This document shows positions 36,191 to 45,725 of a stretch of 64,000 nucleotides of DNA, one piece after another; within the stretch, counting starts at the first letter, position 1, and each line of letters starts with the position of its first letter. Source of the stretch: Bacteroidota bacterium. GTDB taxonomy: Bacteria > Bacteroidota > Bacteroidia > Chitinophagales > Chitinophagaceae. The position numbers and the translations under genes were made by a program. The notes under the pieces were generated by a model. That model ran no database searches. It was not told the DNA's origin and saw only the letters and a list, made by a program, of their open reading frames with translations. The stretch is taken from contig JAFDYG010000537.1 of NCBI GenBank assembly GCA_018267545.1, positions 62,001-126,000 of the forward strand. The letters run 5' to 3'.

Positions 36191-38302
36191 TTACTGTAGC
36201 CCCACCGAGCTCACTCCGGTATTCAAGCTCATGCTGGCCTCCACACCCGCACTCGCCCCGACCGGACCACCAATCCCGGCGCTTACTTCCGCCCCCGCCT
36301 TGACCGTCACATCCTTCACCCCATTCCTGTCGATCTCGATATCCGCCCCCAGTTTGCCCTCTACCCCAACCTCCACCGGCCCCATCCCCGCCTTCATCCC
36401 CATCTTCGGCCCCACACTGACGGTACAGCTCTTGAACGAATCGCCAAAACCCGCATGATCCAAATCCTGGTTCAGCGTAACCCCCACAACCAACGCATTG
36501 AAGCTCGTAGACATTCCACTACAGGTGATCTGCATCCTGAACCCCAGACCGCCAAGACCCAGCGTCTGGCTAAAATCGCTGTTGAGGTCGCACTTTGGAT
36601 CCTTGAATTGCGACAGCTGTCCCCCCTTTCCACCCGAAGCATCTTCACAATCGTACTTCGTGATCGATTCGAACGTGAGGTCCATCACCGACAGATCCCG
36701 CAGCCACTGGATCTGAAAACCAGTATTTGTCATCGCCATCACATCCGGCCAGGTCGTATATAGATTGGCCCACGCTGTTTCATTCATAATCTGCTTATCC
36801 GCCTGCAGGTACTCGAAGTACAATCCTTCAAATACAGTATTATAGGCCTTCAGGAATTCGTTCGCGGCCTTTACATATTGGGGACAGTATGCCCCCGGGT
36901 TCACCGTCTGACTCACACTCTTCTTTTCGTCCTCCTTCATCTGCTTCAGGATCGCCTTCTTCGCATCTTCATACTTCTTCCGCATCGCCGCCCCATCCCC
37001 CGCCAAAAAGTCTTTTACCTTCTGACCGACCGCATCCCTCTTCTTCCACAGATTCTGCAGCACAATCGACTCCTTCATCCCGACTGTCTCTCCATAAAAA
37101 GGCAGGTTGAATTGGTCCAGACTACTCCGGTCAATCATCCCCCCGCTCGCCAGGGTCTTATCCCTCAATGCTATCCCTCTATTTATTCTATCCTGCATTA
37201 AGTTGACCGATTCCTTTGACTGCTGTTCCGAAACCTTCTTAAGCTGGGTAAGCCGCTTGTCGAGGTCCGCCCGGAACTGCTTCCATATCGGCTCCAGCGC
37301 CTTCGACTCAGCCACCGATTTGGGAAATGAAGGCATCGCCCACCCGCCCAGGTTCAGCAAGTCCGGCGTCTGCTCCGGCTTCGGAACCGGATAATTATAG
37401 TCCCCCGCATCCGGCTTGTATCCCAGCTTCTGCAGATTGTCCTTCTTATCTCCGCTATATCCCTGCTTGAACGCAGCCTTCGCATGCGCAACCGCCGCGG
37501 CTTTATCCCCCTTGCTCTGATCGATCAGACACTGGGTCTGGTTGGCCTGGGGATGCCCCGCCGCAAGCCGCAAGGTGCTATCCAGGTACTTCCCCGCCTT
37601 GTCGATCTCGCCAAGCGCAAACCACGCCTGCCCAAGATTATTCAGGATCGTGCTGTTCTTTTTGAATCGCGCGTTGAGATTCTCCAGAATAGGAATCGCC
37701 AGTTCCGCCCCACCCATCATCGTCAGCATCGAAGCATAGTTGTTGAGGTTATCCGTATTGGACGGGTCCGCGCCACAAGCCTGGGACAATATACACATAG
37801 CAATCCCCGTCCTCCCCTGCACCCAAAGCATCGCAGCAGCATTCCCGATCTCCGTGCTCGTCGCCCCCTTCGACTGCAAACCCTTATAAATCTCCCCCGC
37901 TTTCCCCTTCGCCGCCGATAAAACCATCCCACCCACCTTTCCATTGACCGTCGAGATATATCCCCCCATCCCACTCGCAGAAGGCGTCTTTGCAATGGAC
38001 GCAATCTTCTTCGCATCCTTCGCCGGCACAAGCGTAGCCACCCCCTTCGCCGAAGAAGCGCCCGGCTTATCCGATATTTCACTGTTGGCCTTGTCGATCC
38101 TGGCCCCCATCCCCACACTATTCAACATACTATCATAACTTTTCCTGGCCGCCGGACTCATCCCCGCCCGCTGTGCATCCAGCTTCTTCATCGCTTCCGC
38201 ATACTTCTTCTTGTCGGCTTCCATCTGTTCCTTGCTGGGCCGCTCCTGCGCCCGCACACCCAGTGCAGACACAAAACACAAAATCAATAAAATATATTTC
38301 AT
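36191..38302 (-). CDS. Secreted TPR protein of unknown family (C', second copy)
   Basis: 703 residues with a Sec signal (1-19, ending VRAQ). Residues about 140-290 form TPR-like repeats, including NLGQAWFALGEIDKAGKYL and HPQANQTQCLIDQSKG. A long helical stretch follows, then a C-terminal beta-rich, Gly/Val-rich region with MGPVEVGVEGKLG and RNGVKDVTVKAGAE that resembles strands of a beta-barrel or beta-solenoid. Each of these blocks recurs in the product of 39390-41483, so they are paralogues. It overlaps the preceding B' gene by ATGA and ends the operon. I do not recognise the family; location is periplasm or outer membrane. Confidence 0.75.
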   Translation of the reverse strand: MKYILLILCFVSALGVRAQERPSKEQMEADKKKYAEAMKKLDAQRAGMSPAARKSYDSMLNSVGMGARIDKANSEISDKPGASSAKGVATLVPAKDAKKIASIAKTPSASGMGGYISTVNGKVGGMVLSAAKGKAGEIYKGLQSKGATSTEIGNAAAMLWVQGRTGIAMCILSQACGADPSNTDNLNNYASMLTMMGGAELAIPILENLNARFKKNSTILNNLGQAWFALGEIDKAGKYLDSTLRLAAGHPQANQTQCLIDQSKGDKAAAVAHAKAAFKQGYSGDKKDNLQKLGYKPDAGDYNYPVPKPEQTPDLLNLGGWAMPSFPKSVAESKALEPIWKQFRADLDKRLTQLKKVSEQQSKESVNLMQDRINRGIALRDKTLASGGMIDRSSLDQFNLPFYGETVGMKESIVLQNLWKKRDAVGQKVKDFLAGDGAAMRKKYEDAKKAILKQMKEDEKKSVSQTVNPGAYCPQYVKAANEFLKAYNTVFEGLYFEYLQADKQIMNETAWANLYTTWPDVMAMTNTGFQIQWLRDLSVMDLTFESITKYDCEDASGGKGGQLSQFKDPKCDLNSDFSQTLGLGGLGFRMQITCSGMSTSFNALVVGVTLNQDLDHAGFGDSFKSCTVSVGPKMGMKAGMGPVEVGVEGKLGADIEIDRNGVKDVTVKAGAEVSAGIGGPVGASAGVEASMSLNTGVSSVGLQ

Positions 38303-39381
38303 TCTAACATTTTTTGAACCGCCGTAAAATCGAAATTCTTCGTAAAATTCTCCACAAGCCGCTGCCCCGCAGGCACCTTGGTATAACGATAGGCCAGCTC
38401 CACCATCCTCGGCTTCGCAGCTGCCCCCACGCCCGTCCCCGAAGAACCCGCGCCCCCTGCCGCATCCTTCGAAAAATAAGCGGGACTGAGCTTGTATAAA
38501 ACATCCCCATTCTTATCATCCCAAAACTCCACCGCCACACTTGCATCGGGCTTCTGACTCCTCGGGTCCACAACCGCCGGTTTTGCCAGCCACCCCTCAT
38601 CATGCTCCTTCAACGCCTTGTCCACAAGGGCCGTCCCCAGCTTCGCCCGTTGATAATATTCCACCAGCGCCCGTAAATACTCTCCCCTGCTCACCGGAAC
38701 CAGCACAGGCTGCCCCGCCTTCGTTATATACCAATGACGCGTTATATACACACTCCTGTTCCCCTGTTTCACCCCTTCATCCCGCACATCCTGGTAAAAT
38801 CCAATCCCGCTATTCATAGCCTCCAGCAGCCGTTTGTCCTTGACGCGATAGAAGTAGTGCAGACCGATAAATTTCCCATCGTACCTCCCAGCCGTCAGAA
38901 AATAGGGTGCCTCGGTCACATCGAAAGCCCCTTCCACATCCTTAAAAAGATTCACATAAACCCGCAGCACCGTCTGATATTCACTGTTCGTCATGATCTT
39001 CTTGTTCACACAGATATATTCGTAGCAGCCAAGCTGCCAGTCGTAAGGAGCAATTGTGCTCCCCCCATTGACATAATCAAGGTTCCTTCCCGAAAAGGAG
39101 CTCTTCAGCACCACCCCCTTCAAATCGAACCCCTTCCGGCTATCCCTTTCAATCCCCTCGATCTGCGTAAGCACCTTACCAGCCATGCTAATGTTCGCCT
39201 GCGTCTTCAGATCATTCAACCACGACGCCCGCTGCGCCGGATATTCGCAATGAGCGGCGTCGATATACTTCCCCGGCAGCGCATCCAGCTCCGCAGACGT
39301 CTGACAAGCCTGCGCGCCCGTCCCCTGCGCCTGCGCACCTGCTACCCTCAAAAGCAAAAAGAAAAAAACAACCTTTTTCAT
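38299..39381 (-). CDS. Secreted protein of unknown family (B', second copy)
   Basis: 360 residues with signal peptide (1-19). Three cysteines occur near the mature N-terminus and middle (ACQTS, HCEYP, GCYEYICV). Blocks shared with the product of 41522-42763 are PGKYIDA, SSFSG, HWYITKAGQPVLVPVSR followed by EYLRALVEYYQ, VLYKLSPAYF and the C-terminal NFTKNFDF. It is shorter than its paralogue by about 50 residues, mostly in the middle. It is coupled to C' by a 4-base overlap and follows C by 8 bases, so B and C proteins are probably partners. Function unknown. Confidence 0.72.
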   Translation of the reverse strand: MKKVVFFFLLLRVAGAQAQGTGAQACQTSAELDALPGKYIDAAHCEYPAQRASWLNDLKTQANISMAGKVLTQIEGIERDSRKGFDLKGVVLKSSFSGRNLDYVNGGSTIAPYDWQLGCYEYICVNKKIMTNSEYQTVLRVYVNLFKDVEGAFDVTEAPYFLTAGRYDGKFIGLHYFYRVKDKRLLEAMNSGIGFYQDVRDEGVKQGNRSVYITRHWYITKAGQPVLVPVSRGEYLRALVEYYQRAKLGTALVDKALKEHDEGWLAKPAVVDPRSQKPDASVAVEFWDDKNGDVLYKLSPAYFSKDAAGGAGSSGTGVGAAAKPRMVELAYRYTKVPAGQRLVENFTKNFDFTAVQKMLE

Positions 39382-39389
39382 AACAAAAA

Positions 39390-41483
39390 TTAAAAGCCTT
39401 TAATACCTCCCGACATATTCCCCGAAACCAAACTGATCCGCCCCGAAGCCGTGATATCCACACTCGGATTGCTAACCACCCCCGAAGGATCACTCACCGT
39501 ATTGGACCCAACCGTAACCGATGCCTCCCCCGTCACATAGACGTCCTCTACGCCATTCCGGCTGAATTCCATTCCCATGCCCGCCTTCATATTGGCGCCC
39601 ACCTGCAGCGGCCCCATCCCCTTCTTTGCCCCCACATCGATAGCCGTAACCTCGACGGTTCCGTTCGTAAACCGATCCACACCGGTATTGTCCGTCTTGA
39701 AATTCAATTTACCGCTGAGCTTGCCCGCGCTGAAGTCGACATACGCACTGTTACAGCTGAACACCTGTCGCCCAAATCCAAAATCGAGCGTGCTGGAAAA
39801 TTTACAATGCATTTCGTCAAAATCCCCCAGCTTATGCGTCTTGTTCTTATCCGGCAGGTCCGTATTACAAACATTGTTTTCCGTGATATAGGCGCTCTCC
39901 AGGTACCTTCCCCCTCCAACCGCAGCCAGCCATTCCTTTTTCGCCGTGAGCTTCGTCACCTCGAATTCATTGTCGTCCTGTATAAACTGCTTCCAGTACA
40001 GCTCCTCCGATATCTTTAGATAATATTGGTGCAAATAATCCTTATACGCTTCCTCCAGACTCCGGTTGTAATTCTTGTATACCCAATCCGAAAATTCGAC
40101 CTGCACCTTGCACACATCATAACCCAAATCCTCCCCTTTTTTGGCCAGCTCCGTTTCCTGCTCCGCCTTCACGCTGTTCGCCTTGATGAGCCGCTGACGC
40201 GCCTGATCCTTTTCAGCCTGAAAACTCTTTACCAGCTCTTCTATCTTCTTTTTAGCCGCCCCCAGCCTGTACCCGAGCCCCCCATCCTTATTCATGTCTT
40301 CCAAATTCTGTGTCGCGATCTTCTGATAAACACGCCTGGGCCCCGCCGGAGTAGCAGAAAGTCCGCTTACTCCCTTGGCGGAAATGATAGTATAAGTCTG
40401 CTGCGCCTTTTGGGCATTTTGCATAATGTACGGCTGCAGCTGCTTGTTCAATACAAGCATTTGATCCGCTATCAGCTTTTCAAAATTGTTCCATTCGTAT
40501 TTAAGCCGCACCTCCTCGCTATAGGTCTTCGGAAAATCCGGCCGGGTAAACCTCCTCAGGCCCAACGGGTCCGGATCTGGCCTGAACGGCCGGCGCATCT
40601 CACTTCCCTTTACTTTATAGCCAAGCTGCCTCAGCTTGTTATATTTATCCAGAGAGTAACTATAGGCGAGCGAATGCTTCATCTTCTCGATCGCCGCCGC
40701 CTTATTGCCTTTGCTTTCCAGAATAAGACATTGGGTATAATTAGCCTGGGGATGATACGCGAACAACCGAACCGTCTTCTCCAAATACATATCCGCTTTC
40801 TCTATATCCCCCAGGTAGAACCAGGCCTGTCCCAGGTTGTTGAGAACCGTCGTATTATCAGGATACGCCTGATTGAGATACTCCAATATAGGAATCGCCT
40901 GCTGCGGCGCACCCGCCATGCTCAGCATCGCCGAATAATTACAAAGCATATCCCCATCGGGCGTACCCACCCCGCCGCAAACCTTCGTCATCACATATAC
41001 CGCCGGCTCCAGCTTCCCTACCGCCCACAAACCCGCCGCCACATTCGCCATCTCCGCCTGGCTGTACCCGTTCTCCATCAAAAGCCCATAAGCCTTCTGC
41101 CCCATCGCCTTCGAATCCGCCGACAAATGCGCCCCCACATAATCACCCACCTTCTTTATATATCCCGGCAACGTCACCAAATCGAGCTTGACCTTGGGTA
41201 TCGCAGCAATCAACGCCTCATTCTTCCTGGGCACGCCGCCACTCACACCCCCCACAGCCATCGACACCTGTCCATCTGTCATTCCCGTACCTGGCTTCCC
41301 ATCCGGAATCTTGATCCCCATCTGCTCCATCATCTTCCTCTGCTCCGGAGACAATGCATCCAGCGCCTGCTGCGCCTGCTTCTGACGCGCCTCTACCTCC
41401 GCCTTGCTTTGGGGATTACCACTCTGGGCATGTAGACAAAACCCCCACTCCAACGCCAGCAAAAACAAAATATAAATCTTCAT
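39390..41483 (-). CDS. Secreted TPR protein of unknown family (C, first copy)
   Basis: 697 residues with signal peptide (1-19). Near the N-terminus is ALDALSPEQRKMMEQMGI, then a Met/Gly-rich linker, TPR-like repeats at about 145-290 (NLGQAWFYLGDIEKADMYL, HPQANYTQCLILESKG), a Lys/Glu/Gln-rich coiled-coil (about 420-470) and a beta-rich C-terminus with MGPLQVGANMKAGMGMEF and RNGVEDVYVTGEASV. The same order of blocks is found in C' (36191-38302). It lies 38 bases after B and 8 before B'. No enzymatic motif is visible; a scaffold or surface-structure role is inference. Confidence 0.75.
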   Translation of the reverse strand: MKIYILFLLALEWGFCLHAQSGNPQSKAEVEARQKQAQQALDALSPEQRKMMEQMGIKIPDGKPGTGMTDGQVSMAVGGVSGGVPRKNEALIAAIPKVKLDLVTLPGYIKKVGDYVGAHLSADSKAMGQKAYGLLMENGYSQAEMANVAAGLWAVGKLEPAVYVMTKVCGGVGTPDGDMLCNYSAMLSMAGAPQQAIPILEYLNQAYPDNTTVLNNLGQAWFYLGDIEKADMYLEKTVRLFAYHPQANYTQCLILESKGNKAAAIEKMKHSLAYSYSLDKYNKLRQLGYKVKGSEMRRPFRPDPDPLGLRRFTRPDFPKTYSEEVRLKYEWNNFEKLIADQMLVLNKQLQPYIMQNAQKAQQTYTIISAKGVSGLSATPAGPRRVYQKIATQNLEDMNKDGGLGYRLGAAKKKIEELVKSFQAEKDQARQRLIKANSVKAEQETELAKKGEDLGYDVCKVQVEFSDWVYKNYNRSLEEAYKDYLHQYYLKISEELYWKQFIQDDNEFEVTKLTAKKEWLAAVGGGRYLESAYITENNVCNTDLPDKNKTHKLGDFDEMHCKFSSTLDFGFGRQVFSCNSAYVDFSAGKLSGKLNFKTDNTGVDRFTNGTVEVTAIDVGAKKGMGPLQVGANMKAGMGMEFSRNGVEDVYVTGEASVTVGSNTVSDPSGVVSNPSVDITASGRISLVSGNMSGGIKGF

Positions 41484-41521
41484 AAGCTAAGTATTTCAAT
41501 CGAGCATCCGCCGCTTCGCCC

Positions 41522-42763
41522 TTAATCCAGCATCTTCCGCAACGCTTCAAAATCATAGTTCTTCTGAAAATTCTTGAACAGCTCCTCCGAAAAATACCGC
41601 CCCATCTCATACCGGAACTCCACCCGCATAAACATCGGCTTCATCAGCGTCTTCTGCTCATTCTTAAAATACTCCGGGTTATATTTATAAAGCACATGTC
41701 CCTCTTCAGGCCGTTCCATAAACCCCTTGAAGTCGAGCAAGCCGCCGGTGGCCTTACTATAGTCGTTATCCCGCTTATCCCTGCTTTTTATAATGGCCTG
41801 CTTACCCAGCCAGTCAGCCCCCTGCCGCTCCAGCAGTCCCTTCACAACAGCCACCTTCGCCTCATAAAACTTCGGATAAGCAGCCTTATCGGCTTCATAA
41901 ATAGCCAGTCTTTTCTTCGCACCATCGCCCCCCGACCTCGTATCGTCCCTTATCTTAAGCCCCATCACCTGCTCCAGATTCCTCTTCTCGATCTCATAAT
42001 ACTCCAGCAACGCCTCCAGGTATTCCTTCCTGGTAGCTGGTACAAATAGCGGCAGGCCCTTTTTGGTGACATACCAATACCTGTCTAACCATTGGTATTT
42101 CTTAGGGTCACTGCCGCCCATTACATTTTCAACCCACCCCGACCCGTTGTTGATCTTGTCGAAATCACTCTTGCTGCTGGCCACCTGGTCCTGCGGGACC
42201 AACTGAGAGATCCTGCTGCCGGGATGCGTCTGGAGATATCCCGCATTGATCTGCTGCAGATCGGCCTCTACAGACACGTCGTACCGAACGCTCTTATCCG
42301 TAATATAGAAGTCCTCGCTGCCTCCATGGAACGTACCGAAATTATTATTATTCACATCCACCCGGAAAACCGTCCGGTATTCGTCTACTGTCTTTACCAC
42401 GTGCTGCGTTATATGGCAGACATTCATATAAGCCGCCAGCTGATACCCATACACCGGCGCAGCATAAGTCCCCAAAAAATAGTTCTGACTACCGCTGAAG
42501 CTGGTTCTCAATACACAGCCCGTAGCCTGGAAATTGCTCCGGCTGGCCTCTTCCACTTTTTCAATGGCAATGAGCCGTTGCAGCTCCACCGCCTTTTCCT
42601 GAGAGGAATAATGACCCAGCCCCATCGCGTATTTCGGCTTCGTATGATCGGTATATTTAGCAGGCATCTTTCCCACTTCATCATCGTCCTTACAAGGCGT
42701 CTCCTGCGCATACAGTGTACCTGCAGCAAGCACAATCGCCGCCGTCAAAGCATATAATTTCAT
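41522..42763 (-). CDS. Secreted protein of unknown family (B, first copy)
   Basis: 413 residues from the ATG at 42763, preferred because it lies after the stop of the upstream gene and starts a clean signal peptide (MKLYALTAAIVLAAGTLYAQ). Blocks shared with B' are PAKYTDH, TSFSGSQN, the YWYVTKKGLPLFVPATR region followed by EYLEALLEYYE, VLYKYNPEYF and the C-terminal NFQKNYDFEALRKML. The middle has extra charged segments. No known domain is recognised. It is second in the five-gene operon. Confidence 0.72.
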   Translation of the reverse strand: MKLYALTAAIVLAAGTLYAQETPCKDDDEVGKMPAKYTDHTKPKYAMGLGHYSSQEKAVELQRLIAIEKVEEASRSNFQATGCVLRTSFSGSQNYFLGTYAAPVYGYQLAAYMNVCHITQHVVKTVDEYRTVFRVDVNNNNFGTFHGGSEDFYITDKSVRYDVSVEADLQQINAGYLQTHPGSRISQLVPQDQVASSKSDFDKINNGSGWVENVMGGSDPKKYQWLDRYWYVTKKGLPLFVPATRKEYLEALLEYYEIEKRNLEQVMGLKIRDDTRSGGDGAKKRLAIYEADKAAYPKFYEAKVAVVKGLLERQGADWLGKQAIIKSRDKRDNDYSKATGGLLDFKGFMERPEEGHVLYKYNPEYFKNEQKTLMKPMFMRVEFRYEMGRYFSEELFKNFQKNYDFEALRKMLD

Positions 42764-42773
42764 ATTGTTCTTT

Positions 42774-43628
42774 TTAGTAAGCCTTGCCCGCATTCAGCGA
42801 CCCGTCAACCCCCATGATATAGGTGTTCTTCGTTCCCGAGCCGCTGACTAATAATTTGGGAGTGTTGAATGTGATGGTTTTATTATTATACACCGGATGC
42901 GGCGCCCCCGAACCCTTCTTCACCTGAAACACGACCTCCACCTTGTCGATCTTCCACGCGTCCGTAAGCAGATTGGGGAAATAGCTGACTTCCAAAACCA
43001 GCCCTTTACTTTGAATATCGTTAAACCATAGCTTCCAGGGCTGATACTCACTGTTAGACCCATTGAACAGCACATAAGGTGTCTCCAGCGTAACCGAAGT
43101 CATATTGTTGGACTTATATTCCTTCTTCCTTTGGTCACCCTGACTTTCATTGCTATACAAATACAGACCCGGGCTACTCGACCCGCTCGGAGACATCACC
43201 CGGATATTCACGCTGGAAGGATATTCCTTGTTATCATTCCCTGTATAAAACCGAACAGTGACACCCGTAAGATAATAGCCGTCATAACAGGTAAGAATTT
43301 GCCCGTCATTGGTATGACCAGGAAAAATGCATGCATTGGTCGGAAACAAACCCGCCGGAGCAGCAGCCGAAGTAGCCGCAGCGGGAGCCGCCGCAGGCTG
43401 CGTAGCCGGAGCCGCTGAAGCCGCCGCCGGAGCCTGCGCAGCCGGCTTCACCGCATTATTGTTTACAATCGGCTGTACCGCAGCGGGAGCCGAAACAACC
43501 TTGGTCGCCGGTGCCGCAATAACCTTAACCGCCGCCTTGTTCATCTTAACCGAATCAATCCTCGACTGAGCCCATCCAAAAAACGGAAAAACTATAAATA
43601 TCAACAGTTTAGGGATTATCTTTATCAT
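42774..43628 (-). CDS. Secreted Ala/Pro-rich protein of unknown family (A)
   Basis: 284 residues from the ATG at 43628, chosen because it begins a signal peptide (MIKIIPKLLIFIVFPFFGWA) and sits 18 bases downstream of a -7-like box. Residues about 40-100 are a low-complexity Ala/Pro/Val linker. The C-terminal 180 residues are a beta-rich domain with two cysteines (NACIFPGH, ILTCYDG) and repeated Thr/Val/Tyr strands; I do not recognise it. It is the first gene of the operon A-B-C-B'-C' and is divergent from the kinase gene across a gap holding two copies of the regulon operator. Confidence 0.7.
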   Translation of the reverse strand: MIKIIPKLLIFIVFPFFGWAQSRIDSVKMNKAAVKVIAAPATKVVSAPAAVQPIVNNNAVKPAAQAPAAASAAPATQPAAAPAAATSAAAPAGLFPTNACIFPGHTNDGQILTCYDGYYLTGVTVRFYTGNDNKEYPSSVNIRVMSPSGSSSPGLYLYSNESQGDQRKKEYKSNNMTSVTLETPYVLFNGSNSEYQPWKLWFNDIQSKGLVLEVSYFPNLLTDAWKIDKVEVVFQVKKGSGAPHPVYNNKTITFNTPKLLVSGSGTKNTYIMGVDGSLNAGKAY

Positions 43629-43646
43629 GAGTGCTGGTTTAGGACA

Positions 43647-43695
43647 TAAAAGTAGAATCCCCAATCCCCCTAATCAATCGTTAAAAAGAATGATT
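43647..43695 (-). promoter_or_regulatory. Promoter of the A-B-C-B'-C' operon with operator copy 1
   Basis: The operator AATCGTTAAAAAGAATGATT (43676-43695, plus-strand reading) is an inverted repeat of 7-base arms with one mismatch. On the minus strand its end supplies the TT of a TTG -33 box (43677-43675), followed by exactly 20 bases and TACTTTTA (43654-43647), one base from TAnnTTTG. The ATG is 18 bases beyond. The geometry is the same as at the other three regulon promoters. Confidence 0.62.
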
Positions 43696-43715
43696 TCTCC
43701 ACCCCATTTCAATAA

Positions 43716-43764
43716 TATCATTAAAAAGAGTGATAGGAATTCCCCCCGCATTTCCCTTTTTTTG
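43716..43764 (+). promoter_or_regulatory. Promoter of the kinase-regulator operon with operator copy 2
   Basis: The operator TATCATTAAAAAGAGTGATA (43716-43735) runs into TAG at the -33 position, followed by 20 bases and TTTTTTTG (43757-43764), seven of eight to the -7 pattern. The kinase ATG at 43771 is 6 bases beyond, so the transcript may be leaderless. The start is 40 bases from that of operator copy 1, about four helical turns, so both faces of the divergent region could be bound together. Confidence 0.55.
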
Positions 43765-43770
43765 TATCCA

Positions 43771-45708
43771 ATGCGGAACATCATTTTTACGATACTTCTC
43801 CTGGCGCCGGCATATTACGCATCCGCACAGAAGTTATCCGGAATAGACAGCCTGCTGCAACAATTACCCGCAGCAAAGGAAGATAGCAATAAAGCAAAGC
43901 TCCTCATCCGTATCGCCAATTTGTACGGCGAGCACGACATAAAGAACTCCGAAAAATATTGCGTGCTGGCCAATAATCTAAGCCGGAAAATCAATTATCC
44001 GGAAGGAATGCTACACTCCTATGCAGGCTGGTCGGATGCGCTTAAATCGGAAGGTCTTTACGATTCTTGCCTGGCCGTGAACCTCGAATCCGTTGCTTAC
44101 AGCAGAAAGATCAACAATCAGCTCTACCTGGGTTATTCCCTGTACAACGCCGGCATCTCCTATATAAAGCTGGGCCAGTATGAAAACGCCATTGGCGCCA
44201 TCGAAGAAAGCAGAGCAATTTTCGAACGATTGAAGGATAAGGTAATCGAAGGGAACATCTATAATTTCCTGCAGGTTCTGGCTACCAATATGCATCAGTA
44301 CAGAAAAGCAGTCGGCTATGGCCTGAAAGCAATAGAGATCCTCCAGACAGGTAATGACAGTGAGACCTTGTGCCAGAGCTATAACAATCTCGGTTTGAGC
44401 TATATCTACGTCCAATCCTACGACTCGGCGAAATATTACCTTGGAAAAGGCTACGAAATTGCACAGGCGTCCAACATAGAATTGGTAAAGACGACGTATA
44501 ACATCAACCATGGACTCATCGCCCTGCGCCTGCAAACACCCGACAGCCTGCGCTACTATGCACAAAATGCCCTGGAGCTGTCCCATAAAAACGGCATGCA
44601 CGAATATGAAAGTCTTGCCCTTTATGGATTGGCCAGCGCTTACCTGTCCAAAAAAGACTATGCCGCTGCAAAGCTCTATGCGGATTCCTGCAAACAGCTG
44701 GCCGATAGATACAACCTGCAGCAGGCCAAACCGCTGCTTTATACACTCCTGTCTAATTATTATTTTGCCGTCCAAAACACCCGCCTGGGCGACTACTACT
44801 CTCAGCAGCAGGAATTGCTGAAAGACAGCATTTTGAACGAGTCTATCACCAAAAACACGATAGACATCGAAAAGAAATACGAGACCCAGCGAAAGGACGA
44901 CCAGATCCGTCTCCAGCAAAGCCGGCTAAAGCAACAGGCCATCCTGAATTATTTTCTGATAGCAAGCGCCATCGGTCTGGCGATCATCTCGATGCTATCT
45001 TACCGCAACTACAAAAGCCGCCAAAAGCTCCAGCAGACGAAGATCGAAGAGCTCGAAAGAGAACGGCAGCTGAGCGCAACCGAAGCCGTACTGAAAGGGG
45101 AAGAACAGGAACGAACCCGCCTCGCCAAAGAGCTCCACGACGGCCTGGGAGGAATGCTCAGCGGCATAAAATATTCTTTCATCAACATGAAAGAAACCCT
45201 TCCGCCGGAAAACACCCAGGCATTCGAACGCAACCTCGACATGCTCGACACCAGCATCCGCGAGATGCGCCGCGTAGCCCACAACCTCATGCCCGAAATT
45301 CTGATCAAATACGGACTGAACGCCGCCCTAAAAGAATTTTGCAATGAGATCAGCCGGAGCGGAGTGATTGCGATCGTATACCAGCCGATGGGCCTGGAAA
45401 AGGAGAACATTGATCAAAGCACCTCCCTGGCCGTTTACCGGATAGTACAGGAACTGGTGCACAACGTCATCAAACACGCAGCGGCAAAGACGGTGCTGGT
45501 CCAGATTCACGCCTCTCCACAGGATGGAATCCTATCGGTAACCGTAGAAGACGACGGCAAAGGCTTTACCCCCGCTACCCTGGACAACAGGTCCGGCATC
45601 GGCTGGATCAATATACAAAACAGGATAGACCTCTTGAAAGGCAGGGTGGACATTAGCTCTGCCCCCGGCGGTGGAACCTCCGTCTTAGTCGAAATCGATA
45701 TTAAATAA
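43771..45708 (+). CDS. TPR-containing HisKA_3 (NarL-partner) sensor histidine kinase
   Basis: 645 residues from the ATG at 43771, which begins a signal peptide (MRNIIFTILLLAPAYYASA); the longer frame would cross both operators. TPR-like repeats fill the periplasmic part (about 25-360), one membrane helix lies at about 390-412, then HisKA_3 with the phospho-acceptor in RLAKELHDGLGG (His near 456) and a HATPase_c domain with N-box ELVHNVIKHA and DDGKGF. It phosphorylates the NarL-type regulator encoded 17 bases downstream. It is divergent from the secreted operon. Confidence 0.9.
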   Translation: MRNIIFTILLLAPAYYASAQKLSGIDSLLQQLPAAKEDSNKAKLLIRIANLYGEHDIKNSEKYCVLANNLSRKINYPEGMLHSYAGWSDALKSEGLYDSCLAVNLESVAYSRKINNQLYLGYSLYNAGISYIKLGQYENAIGAIEESRAIFERLKDKVIEGNIYNFLQVLATNMHQYRKAVGYGLKAIEILQTGNDSETLCQSYNNLGLSYIYVQSYDSAKYYLGKGYEIAQASNIELVKTTYNINHGLIALRLQTPDSLRYYAQNALELSHKNGMHEYESLALYGLASAYLSKKDYAAAKLYADSCKQLADRYNLQQAKPLLYTLLSNYYFAVQNTRLGDYYSQQQELLKDSILNESITKNTIDIEKKYETQRKDDQIRLQQSRLKQQAILNYFLIASAIGLAIISMLSYRNYKSRQKLQQTKIEELERERQLSATEAVLKGEEQERTRLAKELHDGLGGMLSGIKYSFINMKETLPPENTQAFERNLDMLDTSIREMRRVAHNLMPEILIKYGLNAALKEFCNEISRSGVIAIVYQPMGLEKENIDQSTSLAVYRIVQELVHNVIKHAAAKTVLVQIHASPQDGILSVTVEDDGKGFTPATLDNRSGIGWINIQNRIDLLKGRVDISSAPGGGTSVLVEIDIK

Positions 45709-45725
45709 CTATAACAAGCAATGTG

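Noticed and set aside
43381-43520. Repeated GCCGC/AGCCG-rich sequence in gene A as a possible tandem repeat or CRISPR-like array
   Set aside because: It encodes an Ala/Pro-rich linker with no regular repeat unit and stays in frame; simple low-complexity coding sequence.
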